Below, piece by piece: positions 49,713-58,866 of a stretch of DNA of 64,000 nucleotides (its first letter is position 1; the number at the start of each line of letters is the position of its first letter). Location: assembly GCF_023195895.1 (NCBI RefSeq), contig NZ_JALPRK010000001.1, positions 310,001 through 374,000 of the forward strand, given 5' to 3'. The notes under the pieces were generated by a model. That model was not told the DNA's origin. It was given only the letters and a program-made list of their open reading frames with translations, and made no database searches. The translations under genes were made by a program, and so were the position numbers. The DNA comes from Paenibacillus mellifer (GTDB taxonomy: Bacteria; Bacillota; Bacilli; Paenibacillales; Paenibacillaceae).

Positions 49713-51947
49713 ATGGCGGTGTTTCAACAGAAACGCTCGGAGCAAGGGGCGGTTACGGTATTTTTTATCGTGATATTTGCTGCAGTATTCGCATTTGTCG
49801 CCCTGTTTATCGATTTTGCCAGAATGTTCGCCTTGCAAGCCAAAGCAGAAGCTTTGACGCATGCGGCTTCGAGGTCTGTCCTGTCCGCTTACGACCGGGA
49901 GTTGGCCGAACGGTACGGTCTATTTGCGTATGGGCAAACCGATGGGAACTACATCATGTCGAAAGTGCTTCAGGATCATTTCGAACTGGTCCAGCGTAGT
50001 GAGGGGCTGCCTCTGTTAGAAGCCAAACTGGATTCCTCCGCAATTGAAATGCTGCGTCCCATCGGGATCTATCCCGTGTTTGAGCAGCAAATTCGCGAAC
50101 AAATGAAATACCGGGCACCGATTGACGTAACTCTAGATCTGTTAAATCGCTTTAAACCCATGGCCGGAGTGATGAAGGAAGCTTCGAATACGGTGGATTT
50201 GTTGGGGAAATTACAAAAGTTGTACGACCAGCGTGAAGCCAAGTTGGATGAACTCCTAGAGAAGCAGCGGCAGGCAGCGGATACGGTGGCACCTTATGCT
50301 GAAGTCCTGTCGGGGGGAGGCGGCGGGACCCGTGGGGGAGCCTGGAATAGCAACATCTCCACGCTGTCCGATGCCGCGGCGGAATTTCCCGAATATGTCA
50401 GCCAAGTCGAGGCGGATGCGGACAAGGAACCCGAGGATCGGATGTATACGGCGGAAATCGGCCGCTACCGCTCAGCTACCAGCGGTTTGTTTGCGGAACT
50501 TGATCGCAATCAGCATCGTGCGGAGGAGAAACATGCGTCGCACTTGTCACTGGCCCGGGATCTGCTGGAGGAAGCGCGTCGGAACAATGATCAGATGCGG
50601 CAAACGATTGAAGAGGCGGAGCGGCGTCCAGAGCAGGCGGGTTATAACGAAGTGTCAGCCGGGACGAGCACCCGCGGTGGCAACGCCGCTCCGGTCGGCG
50701 ACGGCAATGTCATCGCTGATATCCGGTCTCAAGCCGGATCGCTGCTACTATCGGAGGAGACGTTTGCCGATCTGGCCGCAGATATCAATCGGCAGTCGGC
50801 GGCATTCGCCGGGCTCCGGAACACCGGAACCTCGCTCCTAGCACAAAGTGGATCCGTATTGTCGGCGACGGCTTCGTCTCCTTCTTTCGCTTCGAGCGTG
50901 AATAGCACGGCTCGGGCTTGCGATGCCTATCTCCGGCAATTCGTCACTCCTAGTTCAGCGAATGTGCTGGATGCGAGCGCTCGTCGGCTGGAAAGTCACC
51001 GGTCTTCCGATAAGGAGCGAAAGGCGACGGAGAAGGCAGCAAGCGCTAAATTGAAGGAGGTGGCCGGTTGGATCCGTGAAATAGAACAGCTCAAGAACGG
51101 TTTGAAAGAACACCAAGCCAAGTTCGATCAGCTGGAAGCGAATATGGAGGCGAATCAAACCTTTAACCAATCAGTTGCTGACGAGGCGTCTGCAGCAGCG
51201 GCAATAAATGATGATCCGACCGAAGCGGGACAAGCCTCCATGGCAAGCATGGACGGATTGTACAGTGGTTTAGCCGGGCTGATGGGCGGGATGTCAGACT
51301 CCGTATTTCAAATGGAGTACGTTGCGAGTTATTTTCACTTCCTGGATGTCAGCGCCTTGAATGGTCTGCTCGAGGGCAAAGGCCAAGCAGACAAGCTGGA
51401 GGTGATCCGCGGGCAATTTGCGCCGGAGAGCCAAGAAGTCGAGTATATTTTGTACGGGATGCACAATCCGGGAGGGAATATCGCCGCTGCGTTCGGGGAG
51501 ATTTTTGCCATGCGATTAGCGATTCGGACGATGGAGGGCTTTAGCAAAAACGCGGCCAAAGGAAATCCGCTGCTGGTGTTTGCCGCAGCCCTGCTGTACG
51601 GAGCGCAGCATGCCCAGCAGGATATGATGACATTAACGCGAGATGGGAAAATCCAGTTGAGCGACTACCTCAAGGTCGATCTGACCTATCGGGATCATCT
51701 CCGGTTGTTCCTGCTGCTGCATGGCCGCAGCGAACAACGGTTGTCGCGAATGCTGGCTGTTATTACGCTGAATACCGGAATCGATCCAGCGGAGCGGGCC
51801 ACATACATCAAAGGGAGCGTGACGGTGGCGATGCCTTTATGGTTTTTGCCCGGAGTATGCAAAGCGCTGGGGAAAGTCGGTGTATTGAAAGGGAACGTGG
51901 AAGGAAGCCGGTATTATGTTGCCAAACAAGCGGACTTTTCGTATTGA
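49713..51947 (+). CDS. TadG-like large pilus-associated protein
   Basis: A 744-residue protein with an N-terminal anchor (GAVTVFFIVIFAAVFAFVALF) and the DFARMFALQAKAEALTHAASR region of Tad putative pilins (TadG-like). Long coiled-coil segments rich in Glu, Lys, Gln and Ala run through about 150-320 and 420-520. A C-terminal helical, more hydrophobic domain follows (about 580-720). Much longer than proteobacterial TadG and with no von Willebrand A motif that I can see. It may form a surface or tip component. AGGAGGCGG precedes the ATG. Confidence 0.75.
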   Translation: MAVFQQKRSEQGAVTVFFIVIFAAVFAFVALFIDFARMFALQAKAEALTHAASRSVLSAYDRELAERYGLFAYGQTDGNYIMSKVLQDHFELVQRSEGLPLLEAKLDSSAIEMLRPIGIYPVFEQQIREQMKYRAPIDVTLDLLNRFKPMAGVMKEASNTVDLLGKLQKLYDQREAKLDELLEKQRQAADTVAPYAEVLSGGGGGTRGGAWNSNISTLSDAAAEFPEYVSQVEADADKEPEDRMYTAEIGRYRSATSGLFAELDRNQHRAEEKHASHLSLARDLLEEARRNNDQMRQTIEEAERRPEQAGYNEVSAGTSTRGGNAAPVGDGNVIADIRSQAGSLLLSEETFADLAADINRQSAAFAGLRNTGTSLLAQSGSVLSATASSPSFASSVNSTARACDAYLRQFVTPSSANVLDASARRLESHRSSDKERKATEKAASAKLKEVAGWIREIEQLKNGLKEHQAKFDQLEANMEANQTFNQSVADEASAAAAINDDPTEAGQASMASMDGLYSGLAGLMGGMSDSVFQMEYVASYFHFLDVSALNGLLEGKGQADKLEVIRGQFAPESQEVEYILYGMHNPGGNIAAAFGEIFAMRLAIRTMEGFSKNAAKGNPLLVFAAALLYGAQHAQQDMMTLTRDGKIQLSDYLKVDLTYRDHLRLFLLLHGRSEQRLSRMLAVITLNTGIDPAERATYIKGSVTVAMPLWFLPGVCKALGKVGVLKGNVEGSRYYVAKQADFSY

Positions 51948-52911
51948 AAGATCGCGGTCGTGCCGCTTCCGGGAGAAGCGATCAGAAGGAAGCATTACTT
52001 TAGAGGCTGCACTAATCGCACCGGTATTCGTGATGGTCGTTTTCTGGTTTGTTTTCCTTGTCCATATGACGTTGTTATCTGGTCAATTGCACACGGCGGT
52101 ATCTAATGCCGTTAAGCAGGTCTCCGCTCACATTTATCCGGTGGCGATCGCAGCGGAGGACTCCGGCAATAAAGGGACGGTTTCAGGGAACGGCCCATTC
52201 TCCTGGCGTATGCCGTCCCTGTCGCTGGAGGAATGGGCTGGACAATATGCGGCAAAACTTCCGGCCCCTCTATCGACTTGGGTAACCGATGCCGCACGTA
52301 AAGGCGACGAGCCGCTTCAGGAGTTAAAGGCGAATGCGGCGGAGGCTGTCTTGGACCCGTTGGTCAAACCGATATTACGCCCGTTTCTGCAGGGAACCTT
52401 GCTGGAGGAAGATCGCTTGCATGTAAGCCGTGTCACGGTTCCGGACTTGAAGACGGGCAAGCAACCTTATTTCGGACTTGAGGTGAGTTACGAGCTTCCG
52501 CTGAAGGTCCCGTTTACCGGTTGGCGGATGGTGCTGCAAACGAGGGCAGAAGAGCGCTTATGGATCGGCGATACCGGAGAGGTAGATTCGGGAGCCGGAA
52601 GCGGAGAGGGCCAAACCGGGGAAGCGGCGGTTGTGATCGCCAAGCCCGACCCGGCGTATGCCGGACATCGGGCGACGATCATTGCCCAGGTTGCTCCTGG
52701 GGCAAGCGCTAGTCTGACCGTTTATTACAAAAGCGGAGCCAGTCAGGCGAAGTATTTGGGGGAAGCTATTGCGGATGATCAAGGCAGAATGACTTGGACT
52801 TGGTTAGTAGGGGGGAACACCACGCCGGGGACGTGGAGTTTCGTGATTGAGACGGGTGAAGGCTTGCGCACCACAGCTCAGTTTGAGGTGGCTAGTCCGC
52901 ATTCGAAATAG
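51916..52911 (+). CDS. TadE-like protein with C-terminal Ig-like domain
   Basis: A 331-residue protein. A TadE-type anchor (GSITLEAALIAPVFVMVVFW, about 25-44) follows a short basic leader. An extracytoplasmic domain follows to about 225, then a linker rich in Gly/Glu and a ~85-residue Ig-like beta domain (DPAYAGHRATIIAQVAP; ASLTVYYKSG; GTWSFVIETGEG). Its ATG lies inside the preceding gene (32-base overlap), so the two are coupled. Likely a minor pilin with an adhesive or stabilising end domain; the latter is inference. Confidence 0.75.
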   Translation: MLPNKRTFRIERSRSCRFREKRSEGSITLEAALIAPVFVMVVFWFVFLVHMTLLSGQLHTAVSNAVKQVSAHIYPVAIAAEDSGNKGTVSGNGPFSWRMPSLSLEEWAGQYAAKLPAPLSTWVTDAARKGDEPLQELKANAAEAVLDPLVKPILRPFLQGTLLEEDRLHVSRVTVPDLKTGKQPYFGLEVSYELPLKVPFTGWRMVLQTRAEERLWIGDTGEVDSGAGSGEGQTGEAAVVIAKPDPAYAGHRATIIAQVAPGASASLTVYYKSGASQAKYLGEAIADDQGRMTWTWLVGGNTTPGTWSFVIETGEGLRTTAQFEVASPHSK

Positions 52912-52930
52912 GAGGGAGTTGCAAGGGTTG

Positions 52931-53434
52931 ATGATTGAGGTATGGGGTTGTTTATTGATACTGTTAGCGGCTTTCGTCACGGACTTGAAGACGATGAAAA
53001 TTCCTAATGTTATCACGGTAACGGGAATCTGGTCAGGACTGTCTTATCATCTATTGACGGAGGGCTGGCGCGGGGCTTGGTTCGCTGTGGCCGGAGCAGC
53101 GACCGGATTTGGGCTGATGTTCGCACTGTACTTACTGCGCGCGGTTGGAGGTGGCGATGTCAAGCTGTTTGCAGGTATTGGGGCTTGGACGGGCATCGCT
53201 TTTACTCTGTCGACGATGATGTACTCGATTCTGGCTGCAGGCTGCATCGGCTTAATCGTCTTGATTTGGCGCGGTGAGACCCGGGTTCGTCTGCGTCGGA
53301 TCACCGGCAGCGTCCTTGGGGCGGCAGCGCTGCGAAGCGCGGCCCCCATCCAGGCGGCCGCCAAAGGCCAACTGCAGTTTCCATTTATGTTAGCCGTGCT
53401 GCCGGGAGCAATACTGGCGATTTACTATATGTGA
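52931..53434 (+). CDS. A24 prepilin peptidase (TadV/CpaA)
   Basis: A 167-residue membrane aspartic peptidase of the short TadV/CpaA type, which removes the leader of Flp and TadE-like prepilins. The two catalytic aspartates are visible: D18 in FVTDLKTMKIPN and D76 in GGGDVK, each next to a membrane helix. There is no N-methylation domain, as usual for this type. ATG at 52931 follows GGAGGGAG; the upstream in-frame ATG at 52847 lies within the previous gene and is unsupported. Confidence 0.88.
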   Translation: MIEVWGCLLILLAAFVTDLKTMKIPNVITVTGIWSGLSYHLLTEGWRGAWFAVAGAATGFGLMFALYLLRAVGGGDVKLFAGIGAWTGIAFTLSTMMYSILAAGCIGLIVLIWRGETRVRLRRITGSVLGAAALRSAAPIQAAAKGQLQFPFMLAVLPGAILAIYYM

Positions 53435-53454
53435 CGTGCGAGGAGGGGTGTGCC

Positions 53455-55092
53455 ATGCCGGAGTTAGTTGCCGATTTTGTCAGGGACGGCGGAACCTACA
53501 TGATCCTGGAGGCCAAAGAGGGGCTGAAGCCCGAACGATTAAATCGCGTCCAGCGCGCCATGTTGGCTGCGGTGACGGTGCCAAACCTGTTGCGGCTGGA
53601 CATCCGCGAGGTTGATTATCAGATCAGTTTGCGTTACGACATTACGGGAAAAAGAATGCTCTCTCAATGCTTGCGCAGTGACAAAATCAGCATGCCGGAG
53701 TTCTACGGATTGCTGCTCCAGGTTGTTGCCGTGCTGGAGGACAGCAAGAGTTATATGTTGTCGCCATCCTGCTTTTTGCTGGACGAGGCGCATATTTTTG
53801 TGGAGGAACCGCTATCTAGCGGATCCATGTATTTTACCTACGTCCCTTGGAAGGAAGCACCGGCCGCTCCCCCGCTGTCCCAGATGCTGTTATCGTTAAT
53901 AACCCGGCTGTTGACTTGCGTCTCCCGTGTCGAGGGGGATGGAATCCCGCAGCTGGTGCGGTTATGTGGAGATGAGCTTTTTGCTTTGGGAGAACTTAAA
54001 CAAATGCTGTTGCGTTTGTTGTCGGACGAATCGGACATCAAGCCGGAAAGCGATGCGGTGGTAAGGAGGACACCACCAACGGCAGTTAATGAGCCGTTAT
54101 CGCGGCTGCCGGAGCCTTCTCCGCTTTCGCCTCAACCAACTCGTTCTGCGTTCGTTAGGGAATATCTGCCTTTACCAGGGCCGGAAGAGTCGGGAACTTG
54201 GACAGGCGGTGCCGTTGATGATGCAAACTCTAAACGGGAAGCATGGCATGGCCTCGAAGAGGAGAACGTGCCGAAGGAGATGAGAATAAAACCGACCTAC
54301 CTTGTGCTAGGGGTTCTTCTTATGGACGCTTTAGGTTGGAAGCTTCTCTACTTCGATCGTCCTGGATTATTGGGGTTATCGCTTAGTGTCGCAGTTACTA
54401 TATTGCTAGGGGTCGCCGGATTTGCTCTTTGGCGAAACCTTCGGAATACCACGGTTGTGGAAGAAAAAGCGGAAGGGGGAATGTTGGAGGAAGCTCCTGA
54501 GGTAATGGGGGTATCGGGACTCCTTGGATTATCCGTGGAACGACAAACAGATTATTCATTTAACAACAGGAATGCGGGAGCTCTTACGTCGGCCTCTGGC
54601 GGTTATCTGGCCAAGACATCGGCGGAGTCGTTCGTGCCAAGGGTGGATCTATCGAATGGACTGTCGGAATCCGCAGCGGCAGCGAGCGAATCAGAACCCG
54701 AAGTGGAGGGATCACCGCCTACGGTGTTACTGAGCCGGTCCATGCTGCAGGGACAAGAAGGATCGTTAGGCGACCGAAGTCCGCACTACTATTTAGAGCG
54801 TTTCGAAGTCGCTGGCAGTGCACCGGAGCGGATTCCGCTAACCCCAGGAAGCTTCGTGATCGGCCGCTCTGAAGAGATCGTTCAGTACGTGGAGAACACT
54901 GCGGGTGTTTCCCGTGCTCATGTGGAGATCCTAGTCACTTCCCGAGGATGCTTACTTAAGGATCTTGGATCAAAGAACGGGACTCAGTTAAACGGGGAGA
55001 GTGTGGCACCTTATAAAGAATATCCGTTGCAGGCGAATGACATGTTTATTTTAGCGGAAACGAGCTTTAAATTCGGCGCGGAAGTTTCTTGA
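53455..55092 (+). CDS. DUF6382 and FHA domain membrane protein
   Basis: A 545-residue protein: a DUF6382-type N-terminal domain (about 1-165, with YDITGKRMLSQCL and SYMLSPSCFLLDEAHIFVEE), a variable linker, two membrane helices (about 285-325) and a C-terminal FHA domain (about 455-545; FVIGRSEE, SRAHVEI, DLGSKNGTQLNG) that binds phosphothreonine. The FHA pSer/Thr-binding residues (R in GRS, SRxH, N in NG) are intact. It suggests control of the pilus by a Ser/Thr kinase. ATG at 53455 follows GAGGAGGGG; a GTG at 53431 overlapping the peptidase stop is possible. Confidence 0.82.
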   Translation: MPELVADFVRDGGTYMILEAKEGLKPERLNRVQRAMLAAVTVPNLLRLDIREVDYQISLRYDITGKRMLSQCLRSDKISMPEFYGLLLQVVAVLEDSKSYMLSPSCFLLDEAHIFVEEPLSSGSMYFTYVPWKEAPAAPPLSQMLLSLITRLLTCVSRVEGDGIPQLVRLCGDELFALGELKQMLLRLLSDESDIKPESDAVVRRTPPTAVNEPLSRLPEPSPLSPQPTRSAFVREYLPLPGPEESGTWTGGAVDDANSKREAWHGLEEENVPKEMRIKPTYLVLGVLLMDALGWKLLYFDRPGLLGLSLSVAVTILLGVAGFALWRNLRNTTVVEEKAEGGMLEEAPEVMGVSGLLGLSVERQTDYSFNNRNAGALTSASGGYLAKTSAESFVPRVDLSNGLSESAAAASESEPEVEGSPPTVLLSRSMLQGQEGSLGDRSPHYYLERFEVAGSAPERIPLTPGSFVIGRSEEIVQYVENTAGVSRAHVEILVTSRGCLLKDLGSKNGTQLNGESVAPYKEYPLQANDMFILAETSFKFGAEVS

Positions 55093-55184
55093 TGAAGAAG
55101 GATTAGGGGGGGCTTCGCAGACACCTGACCGGAAGGTTATCGATCAAATTTGAAATGGCCGTAGATTCTCACCGGAAAAGCGGG

Positions 55185-55208
55185 TATAATGAACGAGAAT
55201 GATTCTCA
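55185..55208 (+). promoter_or_regulatory. Promoter -10 with Fur box
   Basis: TATAAT (55185-55190) is followed directly by CGAGAAT-G-ATTCTCA (55194-55208), which fits the Bacillus 7-1-7 Fur pattern in most positions. The -35 (TAGATT at 55162) is weak. It lies about 60 bases before the FecCD permease pair. Confidence 0.7.
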
Positions 55209-55265
55209 ATTACATATTTAATGCTTTTATTTTTCGGCAAAATTGATTAAAGGATGGTTCTCGAC

Positions 55266-56303
55266 ATGTCGGCAATAACCCAATCTTCCAAATCACGCTA
55301 CCGTTCGCGCCCGCTTGCGGCTACTTTGATCTTATTCGGCGGTGCGGCGCTGCTGCTGTTTGCCATTTGTCTTTCGATTTCCGTAGGGGCGGCGGACATT
55401 AAGCTAGCTACAGTCTGGGATGCGTTATTCCATTTTCAGGCGGAGCAAACCCAGCATCAAATCATTATGGAGTTGCGCCTTCCACGCGCTCTGGCGGCTG
55501 CATTGATCGGTGCTGCCCTTGCGGTGGCCGGAGCGATCATGCAAGGGATGACCCGTAACCCGATGGCCGATTCCGGCTTGTTGGGGCTTAACTCCGGTGC
55601 GGGGCTGGCGCTGGCCATATGCTTCGCGTTGATGCCGGGTACCTCATTCCTGGTGACGATGTTTTATTCATTTATTGGAGCCGGGCTGGGTGCCGGGCTC
55701 GTATTTGGCATCGGGTCTATATCCAAGGGGGGCATGTCTCCCGTTCGATTGACGTTGGCAGGCGCTGCCGTCAGTATGCTGCTGGTTGCAATCAGCGAAG
55801 GGATTGCGATTTATTTCAAAATCGGACAGGATCTTGCGTTCTGGTACGCCGGAGCCATTGCCGGTGCAAACTGGCTGCAAATCAAACTGGTCTCACCTTG
55901 GGTGTTCGCCGGGTTGTTCTGCGCTTTGCTGCTGTCGAAATCGATTACTCTGCTCAGCCTCGGCGAAGAGGTGGCAACCGGCTTGGGCCAAAGAATACGC
56001 TTGATTAAAACGTTAAGCATGATCATCGTTTTGGTTCTAGCTGGAAGCGCGGTTTCGATTGTCGGAGCAATCGGATTCGTTGGTTTGCTGGTTCCGCACG
56101 TAGCCCGTTTTCTTGTGGGTGTTGATTACCGTTGGGTGATCCCGTCCTCGGCCCTGCTTGGCAGTTTGCTGATGGTGTTTGCGGATATTTTGGCGCGGAT
56201 GGTTCATCCTCCGCATGAGACGCCGATTGGCGCATTGATCGCCGTCATCGGGGTGCCGTTCTTCCTCTACCTCGCCATGAAGCAGAAGGGGGGATTGGAA
56301 TGA
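55266..56303 (+). CDS. FecCD-type siderophore ABC permease, first subunit
   Basis: A 345-residue permease with about ten helices. FecCD features include LRLPRALAAALIGAALAVAG, MQGMTRNPMADSGLLGLNSG and the C-terminal GFVGLLVPHVARFL. It imports ferric siderophore with its partner (next gene). The ATG at 55266 is chosen because AAAGGATGG ends 8 bases before it; the ATG at 55254 sits within that site. Iron control by the Fur box upstream is inferred. No binding lipoprotein or ATPase gene follows, so these are probably encoded elsewhere. Confidence 0.88.
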   Translation: MSAITQSSKSRYRSRPLAATLILFGGAALLLFAICLSISVGAADIKLATVWDALFHFQAEQTQHQIIMELRLPRALAAALIGAALAVAGAIMQGMTRNPMADSGLLGLNSGAGLALAICFALMPGTSFLVTMFYSFIGAGLGAGLVFGIGSISKGGMSPVRLTLAGAAVSMLLVAISEGIAIYFKIGQDLAFWYAGAIAGANWLQIKLVSPWVFAGLFCALLLSKSITLLSLGEEVATGLGQRIRLIKTLSMIIVLVLAGSAVSIVGAIGFVGLLVPHVARFLVGVDYRWVIPSSALLGSLLMVFADILARMVHPPHETPIGALIAVIGVPFFLYLAMKQKGGLE

Positions 56304-57334
56304 ACCGCATCGAAACACCTATGCATTTGCGGCAGAAAGCCCGTAAGGCTTATATCGTAATGACTGTGTTTACGCTTTTGATTCTTGCGGTGTTCATCTT
56401 TAGCATGAATACCGGGTATATCCGGCTGTCGCCGCTCGATGTCTTCAAGACCTTGGTTGGTATCGGGACGGATAAGCAAGAGCTGATTCTGTTCGAATTC
56501 CGGTTGCCGCGCATCGTGATTTCCGTGCTGATCGGAATGGGGATGGCGGTTGCCGGGTGTATCTTTCAAGGCATTTCACGTAATCCGTTGGCCGATCCCG
56601 GTGTACTTGGCATCAATGCCGGGGCGGGCCTTGCGGTCACTTTGTTTATTTCGTTTTATCCGACGACGACGAGCGCTCCCGTCTATCTGATGCCGGTACT
56701 GGCTCTGCTTGGTGCGGCCGGGGCTGCGACCTTGATTTACGTGCTCTCCTTCAAAAAGAATTACGGGCTACTCCCCATCCGAATGGTGTTGGTGGGGATC
56801 GCGGTTGCTGCCGGTATCAACGCCGCCATGATCGTGCTGCAGCTGCGCTTGCGTCCGGAGAATTTTCAGATGCTGCAAATCTGGTTGGTTGGCAGTATTT
56901 GGGGGACGTCTTGGAAGTATGTGCTGGCGCTGTTGCCTTGGCTAATCGTTCTGCTGCCTTACGTGTTCTTGAAGTCACGTGCATTAAATGTACTCAATCT
57001 GGGCGATCAAACTGCGACGGGCCTCGGCACTCCACTGGAGCGTTCCCGTCTTGGTCTCCTGGCGGCCGCGGTTGGTTTGACCGGCTCCTGCGTTGCCGTA
57101 GGCGGCGGAATCTCCTTCGTCGGGCTGATTGCGCCCCATTTGGCCCGCCGGTTGGTTGGGCCCAAGCATGAGTATTTGCTGCCGGCCTCCGCGCTGGCTG
57201 GTGGTTTGCTTGTTATCCTAGGCGATACACTAGGCCGCTGGGTGCTTCAGCCGGCAGAGATCCCAACCGGGATCGTGGTGGCGATCATCGGTGCGCCTTA
57301 TTTCTTGTATTTGCTTACGAAGTCGAAAATCTAA
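56300..57334 (+). CDS. FecCD-type siderophore ABC permease, second subunit
   Basis: A 344-residue permease: the same family features as its neighbour (FRLPRIVISVLIGMGMAVAG, FQGISRNPLADPGVLGINAG, ISFVGLIAPHLARRL). Start ATG overlaps the preceding stop (ATGA, 4 bases), so the two are translated together and probably form a heterodimer such as YfiZ/YfhA or FhuB/FhuG. A terminator follows within 10 bases. Confidence 0.9.
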   Translation: MNRIETPMHLRQKARKAYIVMTVFTLLILAVFIFSMNTGYIRLSPLDVFKTLVGIGTDKQELILFEFRLPRIVISVLIGMGMAVAGCIFQGISRNPLADPGVLGINAGAGLAVTLFISFYPTTTSAPVYLMPVLALLGAAGAATLIYVLSFKKNYGLLPIRMVLVGIAVAAGINAAMIVLQLRLRPENFQMLQIWLVGSIWGTSWKYVLALLPWLIVLLPYVFLKSRALNVLNLGDQTATGLGTPLERSRLGLLAAAVGLTGSCVAVGGGISFVGLIAPHLARRLVGPKHEYLLPASALAGGLLVILGDTLGRWVLQPAEIPTGIVVAIIGAPYFLYLLTKSKI

Positions 57335-57342
57335 TAATCCGA

Positions 57343-57390
57343 ACGGCCCGGAGACTGGAAGTCCAGTCAACCGGGCCGTATTTCATTTTA
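57343..57390. terminator. Terminator after the siderophore permeases
   Basis: ACGGCCCGG pairs with CCGGGCCGT around ACTGGA/TCCAGT, followed by ATTTCATTTT; convergent genes on both sides. Confidence 0.85.
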
Positions 57391-58314
57391 TGCCTTCAGA
57401 TCGGCGACCGCCGATTCTAAATCGGGGAATGCGAAGGTGAATCCAGCGTCTAGTACCGCCTGGGGGATGACTTTCTGTCCCTCCAGCAGCAGGAGGGACA
57501 TCTCGCCTAGCGCAGTTCGGAGCACCGGCGCCGGCAGCGGCAGCCAGAAGGGACGGTGGTGCACGCGGCATATGGTGCGGCCGAAATCGAGGTTCGTCAC
57601 CGGCTGTGGACTCACTGCATTCACTGGACCGCGAATTTCCGGACGAGCCGTGCAATAGTCGATCAGTCTCACCATATCCTGAATATGAATCCATGGGACC
57701 CATTGCTTGCCGCTGCCGATGCTGCCTCCGATGCCAAGCTGATAGGGCAAGCGCATCAATGGATACGCGCCGCCGCCTTGCCCCAGTACGACTCCGGTGC
57801 GAAGCTTGATTAAGCGAACTCCGCGGAACTCCCGGTCCGCCGTTTTCTCCCAAGCCGAAGTTACTTCGGAGAGAAAATCGACGGGAGGCGTCGGTACAGC
57901 CGAGCTCTCTTTAAATGCGTCTGTAAGCGAGGTACCATAGATGCCAACCGCAGAACCTTGTACAACAACCTCGGGTTTTTGGTTCATTCGCTCAACCGCA
58001 CGGGCAACCGCCCGGGTGGATTCCAAGCGGGACTCCAAAATCCGCTGTTTGGCCCGTTTTGACCAACGCTGATTCAGCGTGGCTCCGGCCAGATTCACGA
58101 CGGTTGACACGCCTTCCAGAAGCAAAGGTTTTCCCTCAAGCTCCTCCCACGTTACGGAAGTAAACGACGCTTCGGAAATTGCAGCTTCCTGCAGCCAGCG
58201 ATTTCCCCTGGCCCCTCCCCGCGTGACCACCATTACCTCATGCCCTAGGCTCAGCCAGTATTCGGTCAGCGCCCGGCCGATAAACCCCGAACCCCCGAAA
58301 ATCACCATTTTCAT
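57388..58314 (-). CDS. TIGR01777 family NAD-dependent epimerase (YfhF-like)
   Basis: A 308-residue short-chain dehydrogenase-like protein. The NAD(P)-binding loop is GGSGFIG at 7-13 of MKMVIFGGSGFIGR, followed by the family's DUF1731 C-terminal domain (VPAPVLRTALGEMSLLLLEGQKV). TIGR01777 proteins resemble sugar epimerases but are mostly uncharacterised; B. subtilis YfhF is a member. ATG at 58314 with GAGGAGG about 12 bases upstream; an ATG two codons later is an alternative. Confidence 0.88.
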   Translation of the reverse strand: MKMVIFGGSGFIGRALTEYWLSLGHEVMVVTRGGARGNRWLQEAAISEASFTSVTWEELEGKPLLLEGVSTVVNLAGATLNQRWSKRAKQRILESRLESTRAVARAVERMNQKPEVVVQGSAVGIYGTSLTDAFKESSAVPTPPVDFLSEVTSAWEKTADREFRGVRLIKLRTGVVLGQGGGAYPLMRLPYQLGIGGSIGSGKQWVPWIHIQDMVRLIDYCTARPEIRGPVNAVSPQPVTNLDFGRTICRVHHRPFWLPLPAPVLRTALGEMSLLLLEGQKVIPQAVLDAGFTFAFPDLESAVADLKA

Positions 58315-58337
58315 ATTTTCCCAAATCCTCCTCAACG

Positions 58338-58380
58338 TAAAACATCCGGCTGCCCTAGTGCAAGACAAGGAGCCGGATGT
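58338..58380 (-). terminator. Terminator of the DUF2621 gene
   Basis: On the minus strand ACATCCGGCT pairs perfectly with AGCCGGATGT across a 19-base loop, followed by TTTTAC. Confidence 0.7.
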
Positions 58381-58398
58381 AAATTTGTACTTATGCGC

Positions 58399-58866
58399 TT
58401 ATTTGTTCATCAAATGCCGGTAGGGTTGATAATCGATCTGATTATTCTCCAAAAACTTGACGAGGAACTTGTTGTCGCGTTTCGGCGTGGCAACGATATA
58501 TCCTCGAATGCAATGCTCCTGGGTTACTTCGGAGGCTTCCTCTTGCAGCGCAATTTTGCCGATCTCCGCGGCGATCGAATGCTTGGCGATATCCCGGAAC
58601 GGCCCCGGTACAGGCTCAACCAGTCGATCGAGGAACGCTTTGGCTTCGTCCGTCCATAGATGGCGGCTCTTCTCGACCCAATGGTTCTGCCAGTCCAGCC
58701 TCGACATGCCGTCCGCCTTCGGGAGCACCTTCAAAAATTTGCGGAACATAAAGAAGCCGCCAATCGTCATCATGCCAAGCAGCACGAAACCCCAAAACGC
58801 GATGCTGTTCATAAACCAGCGATTCGGGCCTTGGGCGGTTAATATGTAAATGGTAGATTGCAACAC
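58399..58866 (-). CDS. DUF2621 membrane protein (YneK-like)
   Basis: A 155-residue protein with a single helix at about 22-41 (SIAFWGFVLLGMMTIGGFFMF) and a cytoplasmic domain containing WVEKSRHLWTDEAKAFLDRLVEPVPGPFRDIAKH, the DUF2621 core of B. subtilis YneK. Function unknown. GTG start directly after GAGGTGATGAATC. A hairpin at 58338-58380 ends it before the epimerase gene. Confidence 0.8.
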   Translation of the reverse strand: MLQSTIYILTAQGPNRWFMNSIAFWGFVLLGMMTIGGFFMFRKFLKVLPKADGMSRLDWQNHWVEKSRHLWTDEAKAFLDRLVEPVPGPFRDIAKHSIAAEIGKIALQEEASEVTQEHCIRGYIVATPKRDNKFLVKFLENNQIDYQPYRHLMNK

